A stretch of DNA of 64,000 bases from Arion vulgaris (lineage: Eukaryota > Mollusca > Gastropoda > Stylommatophora > Arionidae): assembly GCA_020796225.1 (NCBI GenBank), contig CM036762.1, forward strand, positions 52,170,407-52,234,406. Direction: 5' to 3'. Below, in pieces: positions 25,501 through 31,149 of the stretch. Below the pieces are notes generated by a model. The model worked only from the letters and a program-made list of their open reading frames with translations, made no database searches and had not been told where the DNA came from. A program made the position numbers and the translations under genes. Each line of letters opens with the position of its first letter. Position 1 is the first letter of the stretch.

Positions 25501-28231
25501 CAGTGTCTCTCCCATTCAGGAGAGCTTTACTCTGACTTCAGAGGTACTTGCAATTTAGATCCCCAAGTAAATGATTGAGATTTCCTGTAGTTCAATCACG
25601 TACCCATGTGCACCTCGGGAAATTTTTAGCCCAAGCTGACCTCGAACCTTGGAATTTCGGTGAATGTCCTGGTTTCTGTGATGTTTGTTCTTCTGTTTGT
25701 CTCGTTGCTTTTTTTAGGATTTAAATAAAAGAATCTGCAAAAATGTGCATCCAATCTATGATTATACTTTAAAAATTTCAGTGAATACAGCAGCATTCTC
25801 TATTTATTTCATATGTTGCCCGAGTGGTTACCAGGGCCAAATTTGGGGTGTAAAGAATAGAACCACTGTTTCCTACCATGTCACCAGGAGGCGACTAAGA
25901 AGGTTTGGTTGAAATCGGATGCACATGTCCTAAACGTGTAGAAGTCTATGAGTTTAGGGACCTGCCAAACTAATGTGCAACGTATACATGTTCTTGGCAA
26001 AGATCAAACATCACAAAGAGTGATTAAAATTGATCGTAAAGAACGAACGCAAAGAAGAAAAAGAAGATTCAGTATGTACACACTTGTTGTTGTGTTATCC
26101 AAAATAAGGTTAACATCAGTTTTTCAGAATGAAATATTTTTTTTTTTTTTTAACTATTTGTGTAGAGTTTTGTATAGTTTTTGTTTTATTTTACCTTTTC
26201 CAGCTTATATTGGTATTGTATACATCATTTTATCTGACAATGTTGAGAAGTATGAGGTATAATAATTTGATACGTTTGTCATTTTGTTACAGTCTCGCAG
26301 TTTGATCAACTACATATGGAGGGCCTTTCAGCACACATCCTCAAATTTGAAGAGCACATATGAACTTACTCTGGTTAGTATTTATCATCTTGATTACAGA
26401 ATATGTTATTGGTTTTCCTGGTTTGTATCTGGAAAGTGGTACCTCTGGCCAAGTGGATTAGAGTGGGGTTTTCATGCGGGAGACCTGGGTTCTATCCATG
26501 GTAAGGTCAAGGAGTTTTTTATGTCAGGGACATAAATAAAATTTCCAAACTGAACAGTTTTGCGATGACTGCACTAGCAATGCTGCCATTAAATTCCACA
26601 GGCACATGTCCCTCCTGTTCTAAAAAGCAGTATTACAGGCAGTTCTTCTAACGCTCCATACCGACCACTTGTTAACCACTCTGTGGGATTTGTATGTGAT
26701 CTGAGCCTAAGAGCGATTGTACATTGTGCCAGTTATGCGTCTACAAGTAGGTCAGCACCTCCGATTCTGCAATGTTTTTTATTCTTCTTTGCGTTCGTTC
26801 TTTACGACCAATTTTAATCACTCTTTGTGATATGTTTGATCTTTGCCAAGAACGTGTATACGTTGTACATTGGTTTGGTAGGCACCTAAACGCATAGACT
26901 TCTACACGTTTAGGACACATGCATCCGATTTCAGCCAAACCTCCTTAGTCTCCTCTTACGACATGCATGGCAGGTAGCAGTGGTTCTATTCTTTACACCC
27001 CAAATTTGGGCCCGGTAACCACTCGGGCGATGCTTTTTATTTACTAGGATAGCTTCTCTAGGTCCTACATCAGTCATCTCTTACAACATGCCTTGTAGGG
27101 TGCAGTGGTATGATTCTTTGCTTCTCTTGCGGGGCCCGGCACTTCACAGGTGATTACAGACAGTAAAGACAGTTTACCTGCTTTTATTAGATAAAGGGAA
27201 CACATTTTGTTATTGTTTGAATCCACATTTCACCAAATTTCTAATTCATATCTCTTAAAAGTTAAATGTTAATATAGTAGTTGTCAAGTAAAATGGAGTG
27301 ATTTCTTTCTTTCTCTCTCGCGATCACCGTCCAGACCGATGTACCAGATTTTCCCATAAATTATATTATGTGGAAATCTGATTCATGCAGCCTTAGTATT
27401 GGTGTGTTTTACATCACATCTTCAGCACCATTTGGAGCTCTGGTGCTTATTCTTTGGCGATATGTCCGGTTTCAGCCAGCGTTTACTTGGTTTGCTCTCC
27501 GTTCTGTAGCCATCTAGTGTTTTTACGGTGTGGGGTAGCTAGCACCACATACAATCTCCCTAGTCGCCTCTTACGACAAGCGTGACAGGTAACATTGGTT
27601 CTATTCTTTACACCCCAATAACCACTCTGGCGGATTTCGTTTCGAACAACACGAGAGATAAAACACAGCAACAACCCGTATCAAATATTATAAGGAAACG
27701 AAGGTGGAAATACTTAGGTCATGTTCTTAGATCAGACGAAAAGAGACTAAACTGAGAAGTCCTTATGTGGTCACCAGTTGGGAAAAGAAAACGTGGAAGA
27801 CCTAAGACCACTCTTCGAAGAAAAATCCTACAGGAAAGTAAACTATTGGGATGTAAAACCATACAAGATCTCCAACTGCTAGCAACGAACTGCATCATAT
27901 GGAGATCAAAAACCTGTCCCATGTGCCGCCTTTGGCACGAAAGGAACAAACTAACTAACGTAGTTGTCAATAATTCAAATTGTATGTTTGTTGAGAATAA
28001 TAATTGACAATGTATACTTACTTGTTCTAGGGCAAAGAGCCGCCGATCACTTCATTTACCAAGACCACACACAAGACTCTGGATTACATTTTTCATTCTG
28101 CTGCATCTATTGACACTGTTGGTGTTCTTGAAACACTAGACCTTCAAGTTGTGGATGCAACTGGTGGTCTGCCCTCCGTCAGTATCCCATCAGATCATCT
28201 CTCTCTCAAGGCAGTTTTCAGGCTGAAGTAA
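791..28231 (+). CDS. EEP-family (CCR4/Angel/nocturnin/PDE12-like) nuclease/phosphatase gene, 5' incomplete
   Basis: Join: 791-1551, 4987-5163, 5848-6024, 7878-8342, 11308-11495, 18379-18534, 21501-21633, 22145-22321, 25207-25392, 26293-26373, 28031-28231. All internal boundaries are AG/GT and the phases fit without a break, giving 899 full codons. Residues 1-253 are an Arg-Gly and Glu-rich tract. Around 265-282 is a bipartite NLS-like run KRKVELDVDEQAAKRQK. Residues about 575-899 form a complete EEP fold: SYNILAD (Asn about 580), QEV (Glu about 625), NIH (His about 730), GDFNS (Asp 768, Asn 770), LDYIF (Asp 851) and SDH (Asp 888, His 889). Known members are Mg-dependent deadenylases, 2',5'-phosphodiesterases or cyclic-phosphatases; which activity applies here is not decided by sequence. 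The usual NTH motif reads NIH. No LRR domain, mitochondrial leader or eIF4E-binding motif was seen. The start codon is not in the modelled exons: no ATG precedes 791 in frame except one in probable intron (751). Confidence 0.88.
1628..2005 (+). mobile_element. SINE-C copy
   Basis: Starts with the shared head (CCAAATTGGGGTGTAAAGAA, then TGTCGTAAGAGGC) and continues CGCTGGCTGAAACCGG..CAAAGGATAAGCACCAGAGC, ending GGTGATCATGAGAGAGAGAG. It matches 27311-27632 in reverse. In intron 1. Confidence 0.75.
2886..4319. mobile_element. Inner TTAA-flanked transposon with transposase relic
   Basis: TTAA at 2882-2885 and 4320-4323; terminal inverted repeats GGACAGACCGCACCC and GGGTGCCGTCTGTCC. About 1.43 kb. 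It carries a decayed coding region (next entry). TTAA target plus this protein type suggests a Kolobok-like element; the superfamily is inference. Confidence 0.68.
3090..3571 (+). pseudogene. Transposase relic
   Basis: The frames around 3120-3300 read RLTNSIIKLMQRDYDVTC and AIFKH; 3410-3520 reads GGSHNANESFHNRIWTWCPK, the NES-h-x-x-W-x-x-CPK motif of the Mutator-like/Kolobok-associated transposase domain. At least two stops lie between the blocks. Confidence 0.5.
4569..4816 (+). mobile_element. SINE-B, complete, with TSD
   Basis: A perfect 15-bp TSD atataatttggttgt lies at 4554-4568 and 4817-4831. The 248-bp body runs from GCCCATGTGTTGCCGGGGC to a short GAAGG tail and fixes the family's true ends. 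Confidence 0.88.
4987..5163 (+). CDS. Exon 2: NLS-bearing segment
   Basis: 177 nt, phase 0 at both ends; acceptor TGGACAG, donor GAG/GTAATT. It encodes 59 residues, including KRKVELDVDEQAAKRQK, a convincing bipartite nuclear-localisation pattern, followed by an acidic stretch DIDEELKDF. No catalytic residues. Being symmetric, it could be skipped without a frameshift. Confidence 0.8.
5395..5480 (+). mobile_element. Short RTE 3' scrap
   Basis: ATCTGGCCTTTGAGAGAAAT..GTGGCAAAATTCT matches the end of the RTE fragment at 58760-58815 (CATCTGGCCTATGAGAGAGA..GTGGCAAAGTTCT). Only about 80 bp remain. Confidence 0.4.
5586..5767. mobile_element. piggyBac-type MITE
   Basis: TTAA TSDs at 5582-5585 and 5768-5771; terminal repeats CCCTTTAGCTGCTA and TAGCAGCAAAGGG. 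182 bp, no coding capacity; the interior is unlike the TTAA elements at 2.6-4.4 kb. In intron 2. Confidence 0.75.
5848..6024 (+). CDS. Exon 3: linker
   Basis: 177 nt, phase 0 at both ends; acceptor CTGTTAG, donor AGT/GTGAGT. The 59 residues have SP/TP sites and a more conserved-looking core RTRPLVVNPDAPCVVPLTE. The same length as exons 2 and 8 is probably coincidence, since the protein sequences are unrelated. Confidence 0.78.
6545..6746 (-). mobile_element. SINE-A, internally deleted
   Basis: Reverse copy with the full head (GGTAACCACTCAGGCG at right) and CTTCTTCTTTGCG tail at left. TSD aggttgtgaat/aggttgtggat at 6534-6544 and 6747-6757 (10/11). About 45 bp shorter than the consensus because of deletions, including the TAGGCCCCTAAACGC segment. 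Confidence 0.82.
6758..7877. other. Intron 3 sequence, no repeat recognised
   Basis: AT-rich, with a T-run near 6990. No ORF of interest and no match by eye to other repeats in the window. Confidence 0.5.
7878..8342 (+). CDS. Exon 4: Ser/Pro/Gln-rich linker
   Basis: 465 nt, phase 0 at both ends; acceptor TATCTAACAG, donor GAG/GTCAGT. The 155 residues are rich in Ser, Asp, Pro and Gln with no recognised domain. It looks like a disordered spacer between the basic/acidic N-terminus and the catalytic domain. Confidence 0.78.
8448..8940 (-). mobile_element. SINE-B split by a LINE insertion
   Basis: An 11-bp TSD atgagcattat lies at 8437-8447 and 8941-8951. The SINE runs CTCCATATCGATCACTTGTT (3' part) to CGACATGCCTTGTAGG and GCC..GGCAACAC (head), interrupted at about 8534 by a LINE fragment. 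It lies 105 bp after exon 4. Confidence 0.82.
8534..8791 (+). mobile_element. I/Jockey-type LINE C-terminal fragment
   Basis: Reads TVFRLRTGHCSFRAHLHRMG, CTCGAPKQSPEHILQDCPSL and TLQDKLWGTDEDLKRTALFM. The C-x-C...H-x4-C zinc-type motif is typical of the C-terminus of RNase H-bearing LINEs. Flanks gtacgttatgccag and gtacattgtgccgg are the duplicated SINE-B target, so this insertion is younger than the SINE. Confidence 0.78.
9005..9594 (+). mobile_element. RTE-type LINE C-terminal fragment
   Basis: An open frame reads FLPTLCYQCQTWTLT, TEMKCLRRMLTVTRRDRLR, KKQQIEWFGHISRLP, APQRAMLLRYSGYKAK and RPRKRWTSEITEATKDA. This is the best-preserved member of a subfamily also at 2190, 23471 and 46755. 5'-truncated; the copy has one unit of the block that is tandemly expanded at 46.9 kb. 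Confidence 0.78.
9595..10820. other. Intron 4 sequence, unassigned
   Basis: AT-rich. No transposon or coding signal recognised. Confidence 0.45.
10825..11075 (+). mobile_element. RTE C-terminal fragment
   Basis: A broken frame reads GRRWR-stop-FRHVCRIPPDTLTK-TALR..TADEKVRKC and VERQQTCSKRDQL, the RRWRWFGHV.R...GKRKRGRPK tail region of RTE elements. Several stops. Confidence 0.55.
11308..11495 (+). CDS. Exon 5: start of EEP domain
   Basis: 188 nt, phase 0 in and phase 2 out; acceptor GTTGAACAG, donor CGCAG/GTTAGT. It ends with FSVVSYNILAD, the first EEP motif, whose Asn (codon 11467-11469) normally contacts the catalytic metal site. The split Arg codon is completed by exon 6. Confidence 0.88.
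11575..13090 (-). mobile_element. RTE retrotransposon, RT and C-terminal region
   Basis: On the minus strand: NKAVGDDNISGEML, LLSVPGKLFC, REEQAGFRPKRACIDHIFTL, KQGCVLSPMLFGIAIDWVM, LEDLDFADDIALLSS (the Y/FADD catalytic box), LTYGCESWKAT and LRRILNLKWSDF, in several frames with stops. 5'-truncated, inactive; it lies in intron 5 opposite to the gene. Confidence 0.82.
13128..13345 (-). mobile_element. I/Jockey-type LINE C-terminal fragment
   Basis: The minus strand reads YDRLQPLCVIADQTTEHVLQ, DCPHYVLPRKGCWPYNTKL and ELQATVYFITRTCLTV-stop, then a GAAGAAGAAT tail at 13128. Same domain as at 8534 but a different subfamily. Confidence 0.65.
13346..13683. other. Intron 5 stretch, unassigned
   Basis: Pyrimidine-rich. 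No recognised repeat or coding region. Confidence 0.4.
13695..13835 (+). promoter_or_regulatory. RTE 5' head shared with SINE-A/B/C
   Basis: About 140 nt before the ORF. It contains GCCAGGGCTCGCAAGGGGAG, CAAAGAGTAGCAGCACTG and TGTCGTAAGAGGCGACTAA, the block that opens every SINE-A, -B and -C. As the 5' end of several element types it probably contains the promoter. Promoter activity is inference; no clear tRNA A/B box pair is seen. Confidence 0.55.
13695..16917 (+). mobile_element. Near full-length RTE non-LTR retrotransposon with SINE-like head
   Basis: A perfect 11-bp TSD atatttaaagg lies at 13684-13694 and 16918-16928. The 5' end is the head shared with SINE-A/B/C (TGTCGTAAGAGGCGACTAA at about 13758). 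Endonuclease: GTWNVRSMYQMGKTAQV, LMGDLNAKIG, QIDHICINKKF, DSDHHLL. RT: DGKATGPDGIPAEAV, MLLSVPGKILSRVILE, DEQAGF-stop-PNRSCADQ, VDYEKAFDSIDRKTL, RQGCLLSPLLFLL, LDFADDIALLS. C-terminus: LLYGSETWRTT, NWCLRRI. The element is 3.22 kb, usual for RTE, with a (GA)n-rich 3' end. Stops at about 14584 and 15729 and several frameshifts make it inactive. A source of 5' promoter sequence inside intron 5. Confidence 0.85.
16929..17883. other. Intron 5 stretch, unassigned
   Basis: AT-rich intron sequence without recognisable domains or matches to other repeats here. Confidence 0.4.
17897..18179 (+). mobile_element. 5'-truncated I/Jockey-type LINE with TSD
   Basis: A 13-bp TSD gagtgcatttctg lies at 17884-17896 and 18180-18192. 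Reads SRTGHIGLNYHLHRINPTHL, CRKCSHSCETVHHILLECPG and a terminal (GAA)n tail. It has the C-x2-C...H-x4-C zinc-type motif. Inserted about 200 bp before exon 6. Confidence 0.85.
18379..18534 (+). CDS. Exon 6: EEP catalytic Glu motif
   Basis: 156 nt; acceptor TCTTATTAG, donor AAAAG/GTCAGA. It encodes GDYSYTQPQF, LLLKELDYLD and DIICLQEV; the Glu of QEV is the expected Mg ligand. The following YYTKTLLPAMK matches the helix after QEV in CCR4/PDE12 proteins. It ends in phase 2 and its last codon (Ser) is completed by exon 7. Confidence 0.9.
18618..18866 (-). mobile_element. SINE-T copy
   Basis: In reverse, a tRNA-like head with A-box TAGCTCAAGCGGTAG and B-box GGTTCAAACCCC. The tail region has AAAATCAACGACTCGTTTAC. 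TSD tatgtactact/tatgtacaact at 18607-18617 and 18867-18877 (10/11). Confidence 0.82.
19116..19181 (+). mobile_element. 66-bp dead-on-arrival LINE insertion
   Basis: A 13-bp TSD atcctctaatgca lies at 19103-19115 and 19182-19194. The insert is only the last bases of a LINE C-terminus ending GAAGAATAAGA. Confidence 0.72.
19369..20249 (+). repeat. Copy A of intron-6/exon-7 tandem duplication
   Basis: This stretch aligns by eye, in the same orientation, to about 20733-21905. Shared runs include GACAAGCTATTT, AGAACTCCCAACTTA, AATGTACA..CC.GGTTTAATAGT and TCTAATAT..CTATAATTGTGTGTT, then intron downstream of exon 7 (CATGATCAAATCC and TCTGACTCTAGA). The copies differ by many indels, so the duplication is old. 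Confidence 0.7.
19946..20045 (+). pseudogene. Decayed duplicate of exon 7
   Basis: In copy A the acceptor region GTGTGTTCACAG reads GTGTGTTACGCCAG. The exon-like part keeps TATGATG..GTTTC, AAAGG.GTAC.TG, CAGTTTGA and TCACTGGGAGAA-like blocks of true exon 7 (21501-21633), but has lost codons and frame and is about 30 nt shorter. Skipping or inclusion would not give a working catalytic domain; I read it as a dead exon. Confidence 0.65.
20236..20745 (-). mobile_element. RNase H-bearing LINE fragment (RT-RNase H junction)
   Basis: The minus-strand frames read a post-RT linker, then SLKAKTLEHIDTSYPS and a Y-x-HTDGSSDN-like RNase H start. The strand-sense 3' end carries GAAGAAGAAA, the same tail type as other LINE copies here. 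It sits between the two halves of the exon-7 duplication and interrupts the end of copy A. Confidence 0.65.
21501..21633 (+). CDS. Exon 7: EEP core
   Basis: 133 nt; acceptor GTGTGTTCACAG, donor AAG/GTATAT. It encodes RGYDGSFIKRT, EGEATFVKTSKFDIIS and LGELAF, the strand pair typical of CCR4/PDE12-type EEP domains (GYDG...G.A.F...KF). It ends in phase 0. Confidence 0.9.
21712..21850 (+). mobile_element. SINE-G head fragment
   Basis: TAGTTAGTGCACCTGCTACG (A-box-like) followed by ATGATCAAATCCC (B-box-like). It matches 31613-31700. A decayed version lies at 20113-20155 in duplication copy A. Confidence 0.5.
21870..22035 (-). mobile_element. Half copy of foldback element
   Basis: GAAGTGAATTTCTTCACTTC then TTTTGGTCGAAATGTTGCTG through AAAACTACAGTACTTTGTTT and GTGTTTCGCCA. 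It matches the right arm at 28837-28914. The left arm is absent. Confidence 0.55.
22145..22321 (+). CDS. Exon 8: EEP core with NIH motif
   Basis: 177 nt, phase 0 at both ends; acceptor ACCTAACAG, donor CAG/GTGAGT. It encodes a helix, the strand RADVILLTEL, then VCNIHVVYDLKAPDVQCIQ. This is the family motif (usually N-T-H-L...PDVQ..Q); the Thr is Ile here while the His is kept. Confidence 0.9.
22377..23468. mobile_element. TA-flanked DNA transposon, nested LINE inside
   Basis: 28-bp terminal inverted repeats starting CTATAGTTC(G/A)TTCCAAAATT, 25/28 identical, flanked by TA at 22375-22376 and 23469-23470. No transposase seen. The interior matches 42716-43579 in reverse. It appears to have inserted into the RTE fragment that resumes at 23471. 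Confidence 0.72.
22769..23108 (+). mobile_element. RNase H-bearing LINE C-terminal fragment
   Basis: Frames read VPGHAGVYGNERADRLASTA (RNase H end), then HTLRYLLG and EHLWVCPECND. Same family as 1-690. Inserted in the TA-flanked element. Confidence 0.65.
23471..23850 (+). mobile_element. RTE C-terminal fragment
   Basis: Reads TEMKCLCRMLGVTRRDRL, TTSVLDFIKKQIKWFGHVSR, APQRAMLLRYNGYKAKGRPR and KGWTSEITEATKE. Close relative of 9005-9594. Confidence 0.75.
24177..24440 (+). repeat. Degenerate tandem repeat, three units of about 85-90 bp
   Basis: CATAT(C)TTCTTCTGC.TTCAGTTTCCCATG, then GAGTTGC.TCCATGAA..AGTCCTACCCCA, recurs three times with substitutions. In intron 8. Confidence 0.6.
24567..24819 (-). 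mobile_element. SINE-T copy
   Basis: 10-bp TSD tacttgcacc at 24557-24566 and 24820-24829. Reverse tRNA-like head with a degraded B-box (GTGTGATTCGAACTC region) and the family 3' part TTCTAGGCATTATTACGTTC. Confidence 0.75.
25207..25392 (+). CDS. Exon 9: GDFNS motif
   Basis: 186 nt, phase 0 at both ends; acceptor AACATCAG, donor TCT/GTAAGT. It encodes HIICGDFNSDVTSPGYQL; Asp and Asn of GDFNS are catalytic/metal-site residues. The open frame extends upstream, but the family alignment (PDVQCIQ/VACAIKQL) favours this acceptor. Confidence 0.9.
25500..25665 (-). mobile_element. SINE-D copy, degraded
   Basis: CAGGAGAGCTTTACTCTGAC and TTCAGAGGTACTTGCAA match CAGGCAGATTTTCTCCGACT and TTCAGAGGTACTCACG at 45676-45710. 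The tRNA-like B-box is weak here. Confidence 0.45.
25814..26066 (+). mobile_element. SINE-A copy
   Basis: GCCCGAGTGGTTACCAGGGC head to GAACGAACGCAAAGAAGAAA tail. TSD unclear (TTCATATG/TTCAGTATG). In intron 9. Confidence 0.85.
26293..26373 (+). CDS. Exon 10
   Basis: 81 nt, 27 codons, phase 0 at both ends; acceptor TTTGTTACAG, donor CTG/GTTAGT. It encodes the variable surface segment SRSLINYIWRAFQ...STYELTL between GDFNS and the last EEP motifs. Corresponding segments in the family differ greatly in length. Confidence 0.82.
26436..26631 (+). mobile_element. SINE-L copy
   Basis: tRNA-Leu/Ser-like head: A-box TGGCCAAGTGGATTAGAG and B-box GGGTTCTATCC. The body has TATGTCAGGGACATAAATAA and CCACAGGCACATGTCCCTCC. 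It matches two reverse copies at 40865-41260. Confidence 0.72.
26644..27152 (-). mobile_element. SINE-B split by SINE-A
   Basis: 12-bp TSD attacaggcagt/attacagacagt (11/12) at 26632-26643 and 27153-27164. SINE-B parts are 26644-26783 and 27030-27152. Confidence 0.85.
26784..27029 (-). mobile_element. SINE-A nested in SINE-B
   Basis: TSD atgttttttatt/atgctttttatt at 26772-26783 and 27030-27041. Intact head and (GAA) tail. Shows SINE-A moved after SINE-B. Confidence 0.88.
27286..27965 (+). mobile_element. RTE C-terminal fragment split by SINE-C
   Basis: Left part encodes KWS; after the SINE, from 27633: DFVSNNTRD, IIRKRRWKYLGHVLRSDEKR, KRKRGRPKTTLRRKI and IIWRSKTCPMCRLWHERNK. LKWSDF is continuous across the insertion when compared with the minus-strand RTE at about 11900. 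Ends 65 bp before exon 11. Confidence 0.75.
27311..27632 (-). mobile_element. SINE-C nested in RTE
   Basis: TSD gatttctttct/gatttcgtttc at 27300-27310 and 27633-27643 (10/11). Reverse copy with (GA)n tail at left and the shared head (CGCCTCTTACGACA) at right. Confidence 0.8.
28031..28231 (+). CDS. Exon 11: terminal EEP motifs and stop
   Basis: 201 nt including TAA; acceptor CTTGTTCTAG. It encodes PPITSFT..HKTLDYIFHS and ends IPSDHLSLKAVFRLK-stop. The Asp of LDYIF and Asp-His of SDH complete the active site. The protein ends a few residues after SDHLSL, as usual in CCR4-type EEP proteins, so the 3' end is complete. Confidence 0.92.
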   Translation, partial: GKEPPITSFTKTTHKTLDYIFHSAASIDTVGVLETLDLQVVDATGGLPSVSIPSDHLSLKAVFRLK

Positions 28232-28461
28232 TGTTGGAAAACCTTTCTTCTTACATTTTGGTTGGAGATTTGTTCAATTTGTTTTGTTCTGAGGTGAAAG
28301 GGTGTTCATCTTTTGCATTATACTTCTCATTGAATCACCCTTATTGTTTTTTAAAGCATGAAATAACATTTGTATTTAAAACAGCAGAGTCCACTGTTAC
28401 ATTTAACATATAGGTATAGTTATCTAATATATGATGTGGTAGGGTTTTGCAATGAACTAGA

Positions 28462-28914
28462 AATGACGAAACACGTAAAAACAAAGTACTGTAGTTTTAC
28501 AAAATACATTAACAATACACAGCAACGTTTCGACCAAAAAGTCTTTATCAAGCAACGGATACAACAGAGTGAAGAAATTCACTTCTTACACTAATTTAAT
28601 TGCATATCCTTTAGAGGACTTTGCGAATCAACCCCAGCTTTTAACGCTGTTTTGATTTTTCTAGGCATTATTACGTTCAGTAGTTTGCCATTGTCCTTTT
28701 GTAAAAATCCACGCGAAACAATTTGCAACCAAACTGTCCACAATGGGATTTGAACTCAGAACATAGGGGTTAATAGACCGAGTCACTATCCCCTAAGCCA
28801 CAGACTCCACCTTCTTACACTACACGGAATAATTTCTTTTGGTCGAAACGTTGCTGTGTATTGCTTTTGTATTTTGTAAAACTACAGTACTTTGTTCTTA
28901 TGCGTTTCGCCATT
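28462..28914. mobile_element. Foldback element with 78-bp inverted arms
   Basis: Arms 28462-28539 and 28837-28914 are reverse complements with about 8 mismatches, sharing ACAAAGTACTGTAGTTTTAC and CAGCAACGTTTCGACCAAAA. Without the nested SINE the loop is about 80 bp. It starts 230 bp after the stop codon, so it may be in the 3' UTR. Confidence 0.75.
28593..28810 (-). mobile_element. SINE-T nested in foldback element
   Basis: 11-bp perfect TSD cttcttacact at 28582-28592 and 28811-28821. Reverse SINE-T with a small internal deletion. Confidence 0.85.
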
Positions 28915-29970
28915 GCTACATAGTTTTACTGCAGTCTTCCCTTATATCGATAATAAGGAATTAGAACCGTAATGGTAGAAACAACCTGCTACAGAAGCAA
29001 GCACTGTAAGAGCACATCCATTATTTAGCACGGAAGTCTTGGGACAGAAGCTAGTTACAGTGAACTCCTCATGTTTTTTTTATAGCACAAACAGGCAGTA
29101 TGATGAAAGAGTTATCATATAGAAAAGAATAGTTACATCATGATTAGGTTAGATAACTGATCCCAGCATTTGTACAAAACATCAGACATATTCTAATTAA
29201 AATTTTGTAAAACGGTTATCTCAAGATTTTTGTGAGACGGTTACCTCAAGATTTTTGTGAGACGGTTACCTCAAGATTTTGTGGACGGTTATCACAAGAT
29301 TTTGTGAGACGGTTATCACAAGATTTTTGTGAAGCGGTTATCACAGCATATGCAGTTTGTTTCATTTGATTTACATTTTCACAAATAATTCAAAAATAGA
29401 ATGTGTGCTATTTGTTCTTCCGTAGTTTGAGCAGTTTGTTTTTGTATTTATATCTCCATTACAAAAATAATGTACATTTATTTTGTTTTATGAAGGATTA
29501 AAGACTTTATGTGCAGAGGGACAAACCTTTCAACCTAAGAATGTTTTTTGGTTATATAAGGGCTTGTTGATCAGCAGTGTGGAAAAAATAAATTTAACTC
29601 TATTTTAAAAATCCAAATGGTCTATTCAAGTAAAGTGAAATTTAAAACAAACATTCATTCTCTTAACCAGAGCTTAAAATAATGAAATATGTAATGAAAT
29701 TTTAAACAGAATCTGCATTATGGTTTGTTTCTAATTCAAACTAATTAATTCAGCTGGACTTTCTTTATGTGAATATTGTTTCTAGAGTTCTGGATTTTTC
29801 TGTTTAATGAGTTTACATTGCACTGTTGCGTTATATCTGTGGTAAAGTGTCTCTGATTTCTCTCATGTTTACCTATCCTAGCCATTCTTTGACATGCAGC
29901 AGTAAGGCAGCAGTTGATAGTCTTATTTTGATCTAGTATTTACCCTCTACTTCATTTGTCTGTTATCATG
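28915..29970. other. AT-rich 3' flank of the gene
   Basis: Contains a six-unit tandem repeat (separate entry). AATAAA at 29587-29592 is a possible polyadenylation signal, about 1.36 kb after the stop, but no transcript evidence exists. Otherwise unassigned. Confidence 0.35.
29208..29346 (+). repeat. About 28-bp tandem repeat, five to six units
   Basis: ACGGTTA(T/C)C(T/A)CAAGATTT followed by TTGTGAG repeats with small changes. Confidence 0.8.
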
Positions 29971-29974
29971 TCAT

Positions 29975-30482
29975 TCAGACTGATTCTCTGGAAGGCATCC
30001 AACCGGGCAGATGAAGATCAAGGAGAAGATAATGATGGATGTCGTTGACAAGTTGAGTATGTTTGTTATGTATGCTGGACACATCACACAGGACAGGAAG
30101 ACATTTAGAGCTGCTGTCATAGTATAAATGTACTAAACAGAAAAGCGCAGGCCACAGTCTTCAGACTTAGGATGGGACACTGCAGTCTCAGAGCACACCT
30201 CCATAGAATGAGTCTCATGAATTCGGCTGCCTGCACCTGTGGAGTACCAAAGCAGTCTCCAGGGCACATCCTGCAAGATTGCCCCAGCCTGAGCAGCGTG
30301 AAAATGGAAATCTGGCCAACAGAAACAACTCTCCAAAACAAACTATGGGGGATCGGGGACGACCTGAAGCGCACCGCCCTGTTTATGACACATACCGGAG
30401 TAGTCGCATAGCAGAAGTCAATTGCAGAAGAAGAAGAGCTGCTGTCATAGGAGCCACGTTTCAACAGGGGCAAGCTAGATGA
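29975..30482 (+). mobile_element. RTE C-terminal scrap split by a LINE insertion
   Basis: Frames read ADEDQGEDNDGCR, KLSMFVMYAGHITQDRKTFR and, after the insertion, GATFQQGQAR-stop. It resembles the terminal tail of RTE ORFs; identification is moderate. Confidence 0.45.
30123..30434 (+). mobile_element. 5'-truncated I/Jockey-type LINE with TSD
   Basis: 16-bp perfect TSD agagctgctgtcatag at 30107-30122 and 30435-30450. 312 bp. Reads LRMGHCSLRAHLHRMS, CTCGVPKQSPGHILQDCPSL and a (GAA)n tail. It begins at nearly the same point of the LINE as the copy at 32720. Confidence 0.88.
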
Positions 30483-30663
30483 TGATTTACACTTAATCTG
30501 TCCGTGATAGGAGACACTCCTGGTATCTTAGCTACCACTGGGCATTGTTCTTGAGGTCAGAGGAACACACAAGCTCATCCGTCAACAAGGTGGAGACAAA
30601 ATAATGAATTACAAGTTTTTATATCATTTGTTTTAAAATAATTTTTGTTATATATATGTAAGC

Positions 30664-30909
30664 TGTGGGCGTTGTGGATTAGCGGTAGCGAACTCGATCA
30701 CAATCCAAGAGTACCTAATTTAAACACTGCGGCAGACAATGTGGAAACAAATTTGTCCCAGTGGATTTCTGCTAGCGGTTAAAGTAGACCAACCTTTCAG
30801 AAATCAATGATAAACTACCGAACGGAGTGGTCCCTAGAAAATCAACAACTCATTTACTGTGGTTGATAGTGTACTCCTGTAAAGGGTATACCATGATTGT
30901 CATTTTTCA
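30664..30909 (+). mobile_element. SINE-T copy
   Basis: TGGATTAGCGGTAGCGAACT head (A-box), degraded B-box, then GAAATCAATGATAAACTACC and AAAATCAACAACTC. Weak TSD around TTAAGCT. Confidence 0.7.
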
Positions 30910-31149
30910 TATTTAAGCTATTTTTCTTTATACATGTGCCATTTTCATATCTACCACACTCAGAGAGATAGAGATTTCCTGAGTTCTGTAACAAATACAT
31001 AATTATAAATATCTGAATTCTGTACAGGCAATAAATGTTGACAAATGAAATATGCTATAGATTGATTGATTTATCTTTTCGTTGAGTTGAACACCGACCT
31101 AATTTGTTAATGCAAAATTGTAAGTTTAATTATTCTTCATGGCTTCTCC

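Noticed and set aside
1552..28030. Two separate genes (N-terminal chromatin-like protein and EEP enzyme)
   Set aside because: Considered because the N-terminus is atypical, but phase-compatible splicing links exons 4 and 5 and no start, polyadenylation or terminal-exon signal lies between. Left as a refutation test rather than a call.
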